This document shows positions 25,394 through 32,599 of a stretch of DNA of 43,213 nucleotides, in pieces. The position numbers and the translations under genes were made by a program. Within the stretch, counting starts at the first letter, position 1. Each line of letters opens with the position of its first letter. Below the pieces are notes generated by a model. It did not search any database. It was not told the DNA's origin and worked only from the letters and a program-made list of their open reading frames with translations. The DNA is from Candidatus Omnitrophota bacterium (lineage in GTDB: Bacteria; Omnitrophota; Gorgyraeia; Zapsychrales; Zapsychraceae), in assembly GCA_023247445.1 (NCBI GenBank), contig JAHFGL010000018.1, forward strand, positions 1 to 43,213. The letters run 5' to 3'.

Positions 25394-26689
25394 TTGCCAA
25401 AATTTTCTTGTGTTGTCAAAGATAAAGAGGGAAAAGCCTATAAATATGTTGTCGATGCCCCCACTCAAAAAGAGATAGTTGAAAAACTACAAAAACAAGA
25501 ATATTTTATTGTTAGTATTAAAGAAATTGTATCCGCCTCTTCAACTTCCCCAGCCAGCAAACAACAGCCGGCGATCGAGAAGAAAAGTCAGATTCAATTT
25601 AAAAATAAAAGAAAATTTAGTCACAATAAAACAAAGCTTGCTGATCTTTTGGTTTTCGCCCGTCAATTGGCAACCATGCTTGAATCAGGCGTTACATTGA
25701 CCCGCAGCTTAGATGTTATTCAATCACAAATTCAAAGTAAGCAATTTTTCAATGTTGTTGTTCAGGTTAAAAAAGATGTTGAGCAAGGCTTGTCTTTAAG
25801 TCAATCATTAGCCAAGCATCCCAAAGTTTTTAACCAATTTTGGATCAGTCTCAGTGAAGTCGGGGAAGCTTCTGGAACCATTCCGATTGTTTTAAACAAA
25901 TTAACTTTTTATCTGGAGCAACAGTCTTCATTTAAAGCGACCATTATTTCCGGAGTCTTGTACCCCATAATCTTGTTCACAGTTTCCATGGGAGCCGTTG
26001 TCTTTTTTGCCTTATTTGTTGGTCCACGTTTTGAATCTATATTTTCTTCAATGAATGTGGCACTTCCTTTAATTACGATTGTTCTTTTAGCTACTTTTAA
26101 GTTTATTAAAAGTAATCTCATCATTATCGTAGGAGTTTTAGCTGGCATCATTTTCTTTTTGGGTCAATATATCAAAACAAGTAGTGGTCGTATTGCCTTT
26201 GAAAGATTCTTATTTAATCTACCTACAGCCGGTGAAATCTTCAAACTTATCATCGTGGAACGATTTTCCTCTCAAATGGCGATTCTTTTAGATGCGGGGG
26301 TTCCGATTCTTTACGCGCTAGATATTTCAGAACGATTAGTTGATAACAAAATCTGCTCACAAATTGTCAACAATATAAAGGAAGACGTCCGAAAAGGAGA
26401 GCTATTGGTATCCCCCATGGAAAAAAGTGGATTTTTTCCTCCTATGTGTATTCAAATGATTATGGTAGGTGAGGAGACAGGTGAGTTAAGTAAAATGCTA
26501 AAACATGTTGCTAAATTTTACCAAACTGAAGTTGAAACGTTTATGAAACGTTTTGCCACCATCATTGAACCATTTATGCTTGTTTTTATGGGTTTTGTCA
26601 TTGGAACCATTGTTCTGGCAATGTTTTTACCATTATTTAATATTGCCCAACTTGGGGGTGGGACTGGAGCCGGCCCAGCTCCTCAATAG
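25394..26689 (+). CDS. pilC: Type IV pilus/type II secretion inner-membrane platform protein (PilC/GspF)
   Basis: This 431-residue protein has an N-terminal cytoplasmic stretch with a low-complexity linker (about 50-75) and two GspF domains. The ARQLATMLESGVTLTRSL and AILLDAGVPILYALDIS motifs are the repeated GspF helices. Three membrane helices are expected; GVLYPIILFTVSMGAVVFFA and the C-terminal FMGFVIGTIVLAMFLPL are clear. The start is TTG 25394, 6 nt after AAAGGAG, with no better ATG. It closes the assembly-machine run. Confidence 0.93.
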   Translation: MPKFSCVVKDKEGKAYKYVVDAPTQKEIVEKLQKQEYFIVSIKEIVSASSTSPASKQQPAIEKKSQIQFKNKRKFSHNKTKLADLLVFARQLATMLESGVTLTRSLDVIQSQIQSKQFFNVVVQVKKDVEQGLSLSQSLAKHPKVFNQFWISLSEVGEASGTIPIVLNKLTFYLEQQSSFKATIISGVLYPIILFTVSMGAVVFFALFVGPRFESIFSSMNVALPLITIVLLATFKFIKSNLIIIVGVLAGIIFFLGQYIKTSSGRIAFERFLFNLPTAGEIFKLIIVERFSSQMAILLDAGVPILYALDISERLVDNKICSQIVNNIKEDVRKGELLVSPMEKSGFFPPMCIQMIMVGEETGELSKMLKHVAKFYQTEVETFMKRFATIIEPFMLVFMGFVIGTIVLAMFLPLFNIAQLGGGTGAGPAPQ

Positions 26690-26798
26690 TATAAAAAATG
26701 TTGTTTTAATTAAACGAAAATTTCTTAAATTATTCTATGATTACAAATTAATTTATTGTAAATTACTATAGATTATTAACGAAGGAGGTGGAGCCAGA

Positions 26799-26827
26799 TT
26801 GACAATCTAAATTTAGTGTGTTATACA
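26799..26827 (+). promoter_or_regulatory. Sigma-70-type promoter of the riboswitch-pilin transcript
   Basis: TTGACA (26799-26804) is separated by exactly 17 nt from TATACA (26822-26827). Transcription would begin near 26834, about 15 nt before the first stem of the riboswitch. Confidence 0.8.
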
Positions 26828-26848
26828 TTCTGTAGAAAGAAGTTTAGA

Positions 26849-26961
26849 GGTTATTGCAAAACGTAAACTACCCGTAAGGGTAGGACACAAAGCTATAAGG
26901 GCCCTAGCATTAAGGGATTTAAATATAAAAAAGTTGTTAGGGTAGCCAGTTGCCATTAGCC
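26849..26961 (+). promoter_or_regulatory. Cyclic di-GMP-I (GEMM) riboswitch aptamer
   Basis: The conserved GEMM core is present in order: GCAAAACGTAAAC, then stem P2 CTACCC-GTAA-GGGTAG (26868-26883, a GNRA loop), then GGACACAAAGC, then a 3' GGGTAGCCAGTTGCC. P1 forms from GGTTATTG (26849 on) and CCATTAGCC (to 26961) with a few weak pairs. P3 has GCTA/TAGC and CCCTAGC/GTTAGGG. The position matching Vc2 G20 is a G here, by my hand alignment, which favours c-di-GMP over cGAMP (which prefers A). It lies in the 466-nt gap between pilC and the main pilin, behind a consensus promoter. Confidence 0.88.
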
Positions 26962-26974
26962 AAATTATTGTGGA

Positions 26975-27007
26975 CCTATTCTACGGGATGTGTGGAATGG
27001 GTTTTTT
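26975..27007 (+). terminator. Intrinsic terminator, expression platform of the riboswitch
   Basis: CCTATTCTAC (26975-26984) pairs with GTGGAATGGG (26992-27001) over 10 positions with two G-U wobbles, with a 7-nt loop, followed by TTTTTT. It sits 14 nt after riboswitch P1. AGGGTAG (26939-26945), inside the aptamer, could pair with CTATTCT (26976-26982) as an antiterminator. That would make ligand binding turn the gene off, but the direction is inference. Confidence 0.8.
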
Positions 27008-27033
27008 AGTTAATAAGAGGTGGTTGTACAATT

Positions 27034-27096
27034 AAATTGACACAAGAACTCCACAGAAGTAGCAAAAGTAGCTTCTGGAGCTTTTGTGGGTATGCA
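27034..27096 (+). pseudogene. Decayed 3' end of a former pilin gene
   Basis: The stretch resembles the end of the intact pilin downstream. GGAGCTTTTGTGGGTAT (27077-27093) is identical to 27558-27574, and TCCACAG upstream of it also matches. In translation it reads KLTQ, a frame slip of one base, then STEVAKVASGAFVGM, against STGVTRTGEGAFVGI in the intact pilin. No start or helix remains. It is the relic of a tandem copy, now inside the leader of the intact gene. Confidence 0.65.
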
Positions 27097-27155
27097 GCAA
27101 AGAAAAGTAGTTATTAAATTATTAATGTTGAGTATAAAACAAAAGGAGCAAAGAA

Positions 27156-27581
27156 ATGAATCTTAATAAAAAAAGTGGTTTTACCTTACTTGAAATTATC
27201 ATTGTTATCATCATTGTAGGTGTTTTAGCAAGTTTGGCTCTACCTCGATTCTTCAGTACAGTTGAGTTTTCAAGAAGTACTGAAGCTTTAACCTCGATGA
27301 CAGCCTTAAGACAATCTCTAGAAAGATGCTACCTAGCTAACGCTGGAAGCTATACTGGGACAACTCCTTGTCTTATTACTAATCTCGATCTTGAAGATCC
27401 AGGTACTTCTCCTGGAAATCACTTTACTTATACTATTTCGGGGCAATCTGCAACCGGGTATACAGTTTTAGCAACAAGAAATACACGAGATGGTGGATCC
27501 GCGACTGGTAAAATTACGTTAACACAGACATCCACAGGCGTAACACGAACAGGTGAAGGAGCTTTTGTGGGTATCAAATAA
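27156..27581 (+). CDS. Major type IV pilin / pseudopilin (class III signal)
   Basis: This 141-residue prepilin has the leader MNLNKKSG and a peptidase site G|FTLLE with Glu at +5, then a long hydrophobic helix (IIIVIIIVGVLASLALP). The C-terminal part is a small variable domain with one cysteine pair (ERCYL, TPCLI). It stands alone between a riboswitch-terminator leader and a 13-bp terminator, so it is a separately controlled single gene. AAAGGAG precedes the ATG. This is the best candidate for the main pilus subunit. Confidence 0.92.
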   Translation: MNLNKKSGFTLLEIIIVIIIVGVLASLALPRFFSTVEFSRSTEALTSMTALRQSLERCYLANAGSYTGTTPCLITNLDLEDPGTSPGNHFTYTISGQSATGYTVLATRNTRDGGSATGKITLTQTSTGVTRTGEGAFVGIK

Positions 27582-27610
27582 CTTGTTCTTTAAATAAATG
27601 CAGGATAACA

Positions 27611-27655
27611 AGCAACATCGAAGTTTTGCAAGTTAAAGCTTCGATGTTGCTTTTA
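27611..27655 (+). terminator. Intrinsic terminator after the main pilin
   Basis: AGCAACATCGAAG (27611-27623) pairs perfectly over 13 bp with CTTCGATGTTGCT (27639-27651), followed by TTT. With the riboswitch terminator upstream it isolates the pilin as a one-gene unit. Confidence 0.88.
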
Positions 27656-27691
27656 TAGATAAAAATAGAAGTTGAGGTGGGTAACCAAATT

Positions 27692-28090
27692 ATGCTTCGA
27701 AATACTTACAATAAACACTCAGAAAATGCTTTTACACTTATGGAGATCATTATTGTTATTATTGTTGTTAGCTCTATTGTTTCCATGGCCTTGCCAAGAT
27801 ATTTTAGTAGTACAGAAAAAGTAAAATCATCCGAAGCCTTCCAAATTCTTGATGTTTTACGTAGTGCACAAGTTGCGTTTAAGGCTGAAACTGGTGGCTA
27901 TGCCAACAGTGCCTCCAGCTTAGATGCTACTGTCCCAACTTCAAAAAACTTTGACCCCCCAACCGTCAGCACGACCGATCCTATTGTAAGCATCGTACGA
28001 AAAAGTTCATACACTTTAAATATCTTTGAGAATGGAACCATTACTTGTACGGGAGGAGCTGCTGGCTTATGTACAAAGCTGGGTTATTAA
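27692..28090 (+). CDS. Type IV prepilin-like protein with Ala at the cleavage site
   Basis: This is a 132-residue prepilin. I start it at ATG 27692 (MLRNTYNKHSENA), 10 nt after GAGGTGG; the track's GTG 27677 would lie inside that site. The peptidase site is ENA|FTLME, with alanine instead of glycine at -1 and Glu at +5. The helix (IIIVIIVVSSIVSMALP) and a small C-domain with one cysteine pair (CTGGAAGLC) follow. It opens the minor-prepilin run. Confidence 0.82.
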   Translation: MLRNTYNKHSENAFTLMEIIIVIIVVSSIVSMALPRYFSSTEKVKSSEAFQILDVLRSAQVAFKAETGGYANSASSLDATVPTSKNFDPPTVSTTDPIVSIVRKSSYTLNIFENGTITCTGGAAGLCTKLGY

Positions 28091-28101
28091 AGCTAAAAAT
28101 T

Positions 28102-28560
28102 ATGAATAAAAAAATGAAAGCTGGATTTACCTTATTAGAAATTATTATTGTCGTGGTTCTTTTGGGAATCATTGCAGGATTTGCTCTACCTAACTACCAA
28201 AAATCTATTCGTAAAGCCCACGAAAGAGATGCGATCGTACAACTCTCTTCGTTACACGCAACTAATTTAATGTACAACGCACAAGATGGTGGATTTTTAC
28301 CAGGGACTCTAGATATAACAGGAATCAATACTGGATTAGGAATAAATATTATCGCCAATGGTATGACATACGCTTATGTAGCCGGGGCCTCAAAACCAAC
28401 AACATTTTCCGCAACCGCAGTTTGGGATGAAAGTGGGACAACGAATGATTTTACAGCTCGTATTAATGAAAAACCCATCGATCCCACCAATGCCACAGCA
28501 GCGAATAGAAATCCATGCTGTTTTGCTGGAACTTGTCCATCTCTTTTAAATTGCTCTTAA
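28102..28560 (+). CDS. Type IV prepilin-like protein (GspG/PilE style)
   Basis: This is a 152-residue prepilin starting at ATG 28102 (MNKKMKAG), with cleavage at G|FTLLE and a helix ending ALPNYQKS, the usual pilin-type region. Cysteines near the C-terminus (NPCCFAGTC) could form a disulfide loop. The track's start at 28045 lies inside the preceding gene. The ribosome site is weak. Confidence 0.85.
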   Translation: MNKKMKAGFTLLEIIIVVVLLGIIAGFALPNYQKSIRKAHERDAIVQLSSLHATNLMYNAQDGGFLPGTLDITGINTGLGINIIANGMTYAYVAGASKPTTFSATAVWDESGTTNDFTARINEKPIDPTNATAANRNPCCFAGTCPSLLNCS

Positions 28561-28581
28561 AGTAAAGGAATTACGCCAGCG

Positions 28582-28920
28582 ATGCTACGAATTCAAAAAA
28601 AGAAGGGGGCAGCTTCAATGATCGAAGTTATTATTTCCGCAATTATTTTTATCATCGCGACCTACGGAATCCTAACAACAATTTCAATGATGCGTCCCCA
28701 GAGTGGCGAGTCAGCAAGAAAGTTAGCGGCTGCTTATATAGGGAAACAAATGCTTGATGATTTACGCGGAAAAGTTGATGGCCGGACCTGGGACAGCGTC
28801 AATAGTGACTTAACTGTTGGGAACCATAATCGCACGATTGGTAACTACTTTGTAGCTTGGACAGTTGTAAACACAAGTGGAGGAAATCTGCGATACGTTA
28901 ATATGACAATCGATTATTAA
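28582..28920 (+). CDS. PilV/GspI-like minor prepilin
   Basis: This 112-residue protein has the leader MLRIQKKKGA with cleavage probably before ASMIE, which places Glu at +5 with alanine at -1. The helix EVIISAIIFIIATYGILTTI follows. The segment RKLAAAYIGKQMLDDLRGKV resembles PilV/GspI minor prepilins, which sit at the pilus tip. It lies between two other prepilins. Confidence 0.75.
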   Translation: MLRIQKKKGAASMIEVIISAIIFIIATYGILTTISMMRPQSGESARKLAAAYIGKQMLDDLRGKVDGRTWDSVNSDLTVGNHNRTIGNYFVAWTVVNTSGGNLRYVNMTIDY

Positions 28921-28940
28921 GGCTACTGGTTAAATAAAAT

Positions 28941-29549
28941 ATGTCAAATAAAGGTATGACCTTAACAGAGCTTATCGTTTCTAGCATCCTCGTTGGTATT
29001 GTGATGGTAGGGATTGCTTCGTTTAGCTCGGCAATCAAACAAATTCAAACGACAAATGAAAAATCAACGCTTCTTGAAATACGAACCGCTGCCGCTATTA
29101 ACCACATTAGAAGAAGTGCTGTTCAAGCTGTAGGTTACCAAGATGATCCTGGGATAATCACCTCAGCAACAGGGGCTTCACCAGCCTATTTTTCTTTTCG
29201 CCAAGATCGAAACAATACTCCCAATAATTTTAGCGATGATACATGGGTCATCTATTCCGATGGTGGAATTGCTGGTCGAATGTATACCTGCACTCAAGAC
29301 GCAACAGCTGGTCCCGTTCCAAATTCGGGTATAGGTGGGGGTTGCGCCATTGCGACAAATTTAACCTTGTTACAAAATATTTCAACAATAAGCTATAGTC
29401 GAGTAACTGACGACGCTAGCTCAAATTTAAATCTTTATTTTGAAATAAATCTAACCACAATGGACGATATTTCCAAACCTTACCACCCTGTTAATAATCC
29501 CAAATATACCGTCAATACACGCATTATCCCACCTTCTCATAGCTGGTAA
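28941..29549 (+). CDS. PilW/GspJ-like minor prepilin
   Basis: This 202-residue prepilin has the short leader MSNKG, cleavage at G|MTLTE and the helix LIVSSILVGIVMVGIASF. The following INHIRRSAVQAVGY and long beta-rich C-part with cysteines match PilW/GspJ. Together with the PilV-like and pilin-like genes it gives a minor-pilin set that primes pilus assembly. No terminator is evident after it; the tRNA gene lies 70 nt on. Confidence 0.8.
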   Translation: MSNKGMTLTELIVSSILVGIVMVGIASFSSAIKQIQTTNEKSTLLEIRTAAAINHIRRSAVQAVGYQDDPGIITSATGASPAYFSFRQDRNNTPNNFSDDTWVIYSDGGIAGRMYTCTQDATAGPVPNSGIGGGCAIATNLTLLQNISTISYSRVTDDASSNLNLYFEINLTTMDDISKPYHPVNNPKYTVNTRIIPPSHSW

Positions 29550-29619
29550 AAAACACATCTTTGCTATCTAAATTCTTGTTTTATTAATTTTAATTTGATA
29601 TTATAACCCACATTATACC

Positions 29620-29692
29620 GGGTCGGTAGCTCAGCTGGGAGAGCGTCTGGTTCGCAATCAGAAGGCCGCGGGTTCGATCCCCGCCCGATCCA
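29620..29692 (+). tRNA. tRNA-Ala with anticodon CGC
   Basis: A full cloverleaf of 73 nt is seen: acceptor GGGTCGG/CCGATCC, D arm GCTC/GAGC, anticodon stem TCTGG/TCAGA with loop TTCGCAA (anticodon CGC), and T arm GCGGG-TTCGATC-CCCGC. The G3-U70 wobble, the alanine identity element, is present. CCA is not encoded. An inverted repeat begins in its last two bases. Confidence 0.97.
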
Positions 29693-29759
29693 TTCTTCTT
29701 CGCCAAAGTGCTTTCGCCTTTGGCTTCGAAGAATAAACCTTTTATGGCGAAGAAGAATG
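29691..29759. repeat. 15-bp perfect inverted repeat overlapping the tRNA 3' end
   Basis: CATTCTTCTTCGCCA (29691-29705) is exactly inverted at 29745-29759 as TGGCGAAGAAGAATG. Inside, TCTTCG-CCAAAG (29697-29708) can instead pair with CTTTGG and CGAAGA. So two nested, mutually exclusive hairpins exist. The left arm shares two bases with the tRNA. Confidence 0.85.
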
Positions 29760-29802
29760 TTCTACGAAGCTCAACGCAAAAGTATTTGAGCGAAGTAGAA
29801 CA
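29758..29802. repeat. Second inverted repeat next to the tRNA-linked element
   Basis: TGTTCTAC (29758-29765) is inverted as GTAGAACA (29795-29802). CTCAA and TTGAG form an inner pair. The 4-nt GAAG between them on the left faces an unpaired CGAA on the right. It fills the space before rsmE. Confidence 0.65.
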
Positions 29803-29820
29803 CCTACTCAATTTCTAACC

Positions 29821-30594
29821 ATGCATCGTTTCTTTTGCCCACAAGCTGATTTTTCCTTAACAGAACTTATCCTTACCGATAAAAATGAAATCCACCACAT
29901 TCATAATGTCCTGCGACTACAAAAGGCCGATGAAATTTTTGTTTTTGATGGAAAAGGGAAAGAGGCTAAAGGAAAAATCAGCGCCATCTCTGCAAAATCT
30001 GTCACTATTGAGATTATTTCGCATGAGCACATTAAAAAAAATACGCCAACAATTATCTTGGCCTGTGCCATTCCCAAAAAAGGAAAATTTGAATTAATCA
30101 TCGAGAAAGCTACCGAATTAGGCGTTGATGAGATCTATCCAATTAAAACGCATCGAACTGAAATTATTCTTGATAAAAAACGTGCTGATAAAAAAACAAA
30201 TCGCTATCAGATGGTGGCGATTAACGCGGCCAAACAATCCAAGCGCCCAACGATTCCACGCATTCATCCCATTACACCATTTAATGACGCGATAAAAGAG
30301 TTAACGCAAAATTCAACCGTCATCATTCCAAGCTTATTAGGGAAACGGAAAAATCTGATAACGGCGCTTAATGAGCTTAAATCACCCCAAACTATTTCTT
30401 TTTTTATTGGGCCTGAAGGAGATTTTACTGAAGAGGAATATGGTAATGCCCAAAAACAGGGTTGTATTCCTGTCACCCTAGGTGAAACAATTTTAAGAGT
30501 CGAAACGGCTGCAATCTCTGTTATCGCATGCACCAACTCATTCTTTGCCCATGACCACATTGCCGCTCCACAAGAAAATCGCCTCTGGCGATAA
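29821..30594 (+). CDS. rsmE: 16S rRNA (uracil-1498-N3)-methyltransferase
   Basis: RsmE methylates U1498 in the decoding centre of 16S rRNA. The 257-residue SPOUT protein has an N-terminal PUA-like part and the C-terminal knot with FFIGPEGDFTEEEY, VTLGETILRVETAA. The mid motif KGKFELIIEKATELGVDEIYP is also typical. The start ATG has no clear Shine-Dalgarno sequence. The 3' end overlaps the ORF of the next gene by about 44 nt. Confidence 0.95.
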   Translation: MHRFFCPQADFSLTELILTDKNEIHHIHNVLRLQKADEIFVFDGKGKEAKGKISAISAKSVTIEIISHEHIKKNTPTIILACAIPKKGKFELIIEKATELGVDEIYPIKTHRTEIILDKKRADKKTNRYQMVAINAAKQSKRPTIPRIHPITPFNDAIKELTQNSTVIIPSLLGKRKNLITALNELKSPQTISFFIGPEGDFTEEEYGNAQKQGCIPVTLGETILRVETAAISVIACTNSFFAHDHIAAPQENRLWR

Positions 30595-32425
30595 CTTAAG
30601 CGATTTTCAGCCCTTTAGGAAATTGTATAATTTCCTAAAGGGTAAAAAATCAGATAACACCATTATTTTACTATTCATCCTTGCTTTTACCTTACGGCTT
30701 GCCTACTTAATATTTTTAAAAACGCATTACTTTTTCTTCGAGCATCCCAGTGATGATGTTCAATACTATCTCGCCTGGGCTGATGATATTGCCCGTGGCA
30801 ACTGGCTGGGCACCAAGACATTTTACGGACTGCCGCTTTATCCATATTTTCTGGCCGTTTTAAAACGACTCTTCCTAAATAACAATTTATTAATACATCT
30901 GATTCATTTAATCTTGGGCTCATTAAATTGTGTGTTCATCTTTAAGATTAGCCAACAACTTTTTAAAAAACGCATCGCTGTATTGGGAGGACTTCTCACA
31001 GCGTCAAACTTTATTCTTATTTACTATGATTGTCTGGCCACGGCTGTTCCGCTCATCATCTTGTTTAGTCTAGTTATGATCGATTCCTTTCTAAATCAAA
31101 AAAATCTTACGAACAAAAAAAGCTGGTTTATTCTAGGAACATTGTTGGGGATATCCACCTTGGCTGACGGAAAATTTTTGATTTTCGCTTTCCTATTGCT
31201 CATATATCTTGTCATTACTAACAGAAAAAACATTTGGTTATTCTGCCGACAAAAATTATTTCCACTGACATTAGCATTCGTTCTTATCCTTTCAATAACT
31301 GGTCTGCGGAATAAAATCGTCGGAGGCAGTTGGGTTTTAATTAGCGCGCAAACCGGACTCAGTTTTTATGTCGGGAATAATCCGCAGGCCGATGGAATTT
31401 ATGCCAATCCAGATTTTATCCGTCCAAATCATGAAGCCCAAGATGAGGATCAAATAATCATTGCTGAATCTGCCTTACAGAAAAAGTTAACTGATCGCGA
31501 AGTCTCACAATTCTGGCGCAATCAAGCGCTAAGTTTTATCAAAAACAACCCAAAAGCTTATCTAGAATTATTATCCAAAAAATTTTTACTTTTCTTTACT
31601 GAAACAGAACGCACCTTTGATATGGATTTAATTTTCCAACGCAATTGGAAAAGGATGCTGGACATTAATCCCTACTTTGTTATTTGCCCGATAGCACTCC
31701 TTGGACTGTTCTTATCGCGTAATAATCCTAAAACTGTTGTGATCAATTTAATGATCATCAGCCAACTTATCTTTACACTTATCTTTTTCTTAAACAACCG
31801 CCACCGAGCGGCTATTCTGCCATTATTTATCATCTATGAAGCGTATGCACTTGATTGGCTGGCTAACAAGATAAGAGATAAAAACTTTCTACCATTATTC
31901 GCGACCGGTATATTTATGATTTTATTTTGGATTACTTTTCGACCAACTTTTCTTAATGCAAGAGAAGTTGATTTCTTACGCTACAGTAAAATGGGTCCAA
32001 TCTACGAACACCAGAAAAACTATACAAAAGCTCAAGAACAATATTTTAAAGCTCTTGAAATTACACCCAACGATACTAACTCGTTAAATAATCTGGCAAA
32101 TTCCTTCTTCCTTGAAAAAAATTTCTCGTCAGCAAAGAAGTATTATAATCAAGTTTTGAAACTTAACCCTCAGCATATTGATGCCCTTTATAACCTTGCG
32201 TATACTTACGAACATACCGAGCAAACCAGTGAAGCTTTAACGTTATATGCGAAGGTCACGGAACTTCAAAGAAATAGTATTGATGCATATCTAGGAATGG
32301 CGAACATCTATCAAAAAAAGGGAGATTGCCAAAAGGCTTACGAACAGTATCAACGCGCAATTGAATTAAAGCCGCAGTTTAAAAATGAAATCCAACTGTT
32401 AATAACCCAGTGTCAGAATAAATAA
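30551..32425 (+). CDS. GT39-like membrane glycosyltransferase with C-terminal TPR repeats
   Basis: The 624-residue protein has about ten membrane helices, starting near residue 38. The family acidic motif, PSDDVQYYLAWADDI, lies after the first helix, as in dolichyl-phosphate-mannose-type transferases (PMT_2). Three or more TPRs follow from about residue 480 (YTKAQEQYFKALEITPND, ALYNLAYTYEHTEQTSEA). The combination recalls TMTC-type proteins and would act on lipid-linked sugars facing the periplasm. The start is unsure: ATG 30551 lies inside rsmE, and a perfect hairpin falls in the first codons, so a later start is possible. Confidence 0.8.
   Translation: MTTLPLHKKIASGDNLSDFQPFRKLYNFLKGKKSDNTIILLFILAFTLRLAYLIFLKTHYFFFEHPSDDVQYYLAWADDIARGNWLGTKTFYGLPLYPYFLAVLKRLFLNNNLLIHLIHLILGSLNCVFIFKISQQLFKKRIAVLGGLLTASNFILIYYDCLATAVPLIILFSLVMIDSFLNQKNLTNKKSWFILGTLLGISTLADGKFLIFAFLLLIYLVITNRKNIWLFCRQKLFPLTLAFVLILSITGLRNKIVGGSWVLISAQTGLSFYVGNNPQADGIYANPDFIRPNHEAQDEDQIIIAESALQKKLTDREVSQFWRNQALSFIKNNPKAYLELLSKKFLLFFTETERTFDMDLIFQRNWKRMLDINPYFVICPIALLGLFLSRNNPKTVVINLMIISQLIFTLIFFLNNRHRAAILPLFIIYEAYALDWLANKIRDKNFLPLFATGIFMILFWITFRPTFLNAREVDFLRYSKMGPIYEHQKNYTKAQEQYFKALEITPNDTNSLNNLANSFFLEKNFSSAKKYYNQVLKLNPQHIDALYNLAYTYEHTEQTSEALTLYAKVTELQRNSIDAYLGMANIYQKKGDCQKAYEQYQRAIELKPQFKNEIQLLITQCQNK
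30611..30642. repeat. Perfect 14-bp hairpin at the rsmE/glycosyltransferase junction
   Basis: CCCTTTAGGAAATT (30611-30624) pairs exactly with AATTTCCTAAAGGG (30629-30642) across a 4-nt loop GTAT. It lies 16 nt after the rsmE stop. No T run follows on either strand, so it is not a classic terminator. It could instead hide a start site of the glycosyltransferase gene. Confidence 0.85.
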
Positions 32426-32467
32426 TTTACATAACACACTTTTCAAATATAAAATCTTTCCTAACTG

Positions 32468-32524
32468 CCGATCAAAGAGGCATAACCTTTTAATTATCAA
32501 CTGTTTATGCTGCTTTTGATCCGG
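32468..32524. repeat. Inverted repeat before the recA promoter
   Basis: CCGATCAAAGAGGCATAA (32468-32485) pairs with TTATGCTGCTTTTGATCCGG (32505-32524) with one bulge and a mismatch. It sits just before the recA promoter and after the glycosyltransferase, so it may act as a weak terminator; no U run follows. Confidence 0.6.
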
Positions 32525-32525
32525 A

Positions 32526-32561
32526 TATTGTATTGACAATAAAATTACCGTCGTGTATAAT
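32526..32561 (+). promoter_or_regulatory. recA promoter with a TATTGT-N4-ACAATA dyad over the -35
   Basis: TTGACA (32533-32538), a 17-nt spacer and TATAAT (32556-32561) form a perfect consensus promoter. A dyad, TATTGT (32526-32531) and ACAATA (32536-32541), overlaps the -35. The position and shape fit an operator for an SOS repressor, but the sequence is not one of the well-known LexA boxes. Confidence 0.8.
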
Positions 32562-32599
32562 TCAGACCTTAAAAATTAACAATTTAAATGGAGGGTCTT

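Noticed and set aside
26553-26771. 72-residue ORF at the end of pilC
   Set aside because: It is out of frame with pilC, starts inside it and has no ribosome site; it looks like a shadow.
26849-26961. cGAMP-type (GEMM-Ib) riboswitch
   Set aside because: By hand alignment the specificity position is G, which favours c-di-GMP. This is not fully excluded without a proper model search.
29550-29619. Promoter for the tRNA gene
   Set aside because: A TATAAC lies at 29602 but no -35 at a normal distance was found, so I did not list it.
29590-29811. Minus-strand 73-residue ORF across the tRNA
   Set aside because: It is the antisense of the tRNA and its inverted repeats (peptide GGDRTRGLL is a well-known antisense-tRNA artefact).
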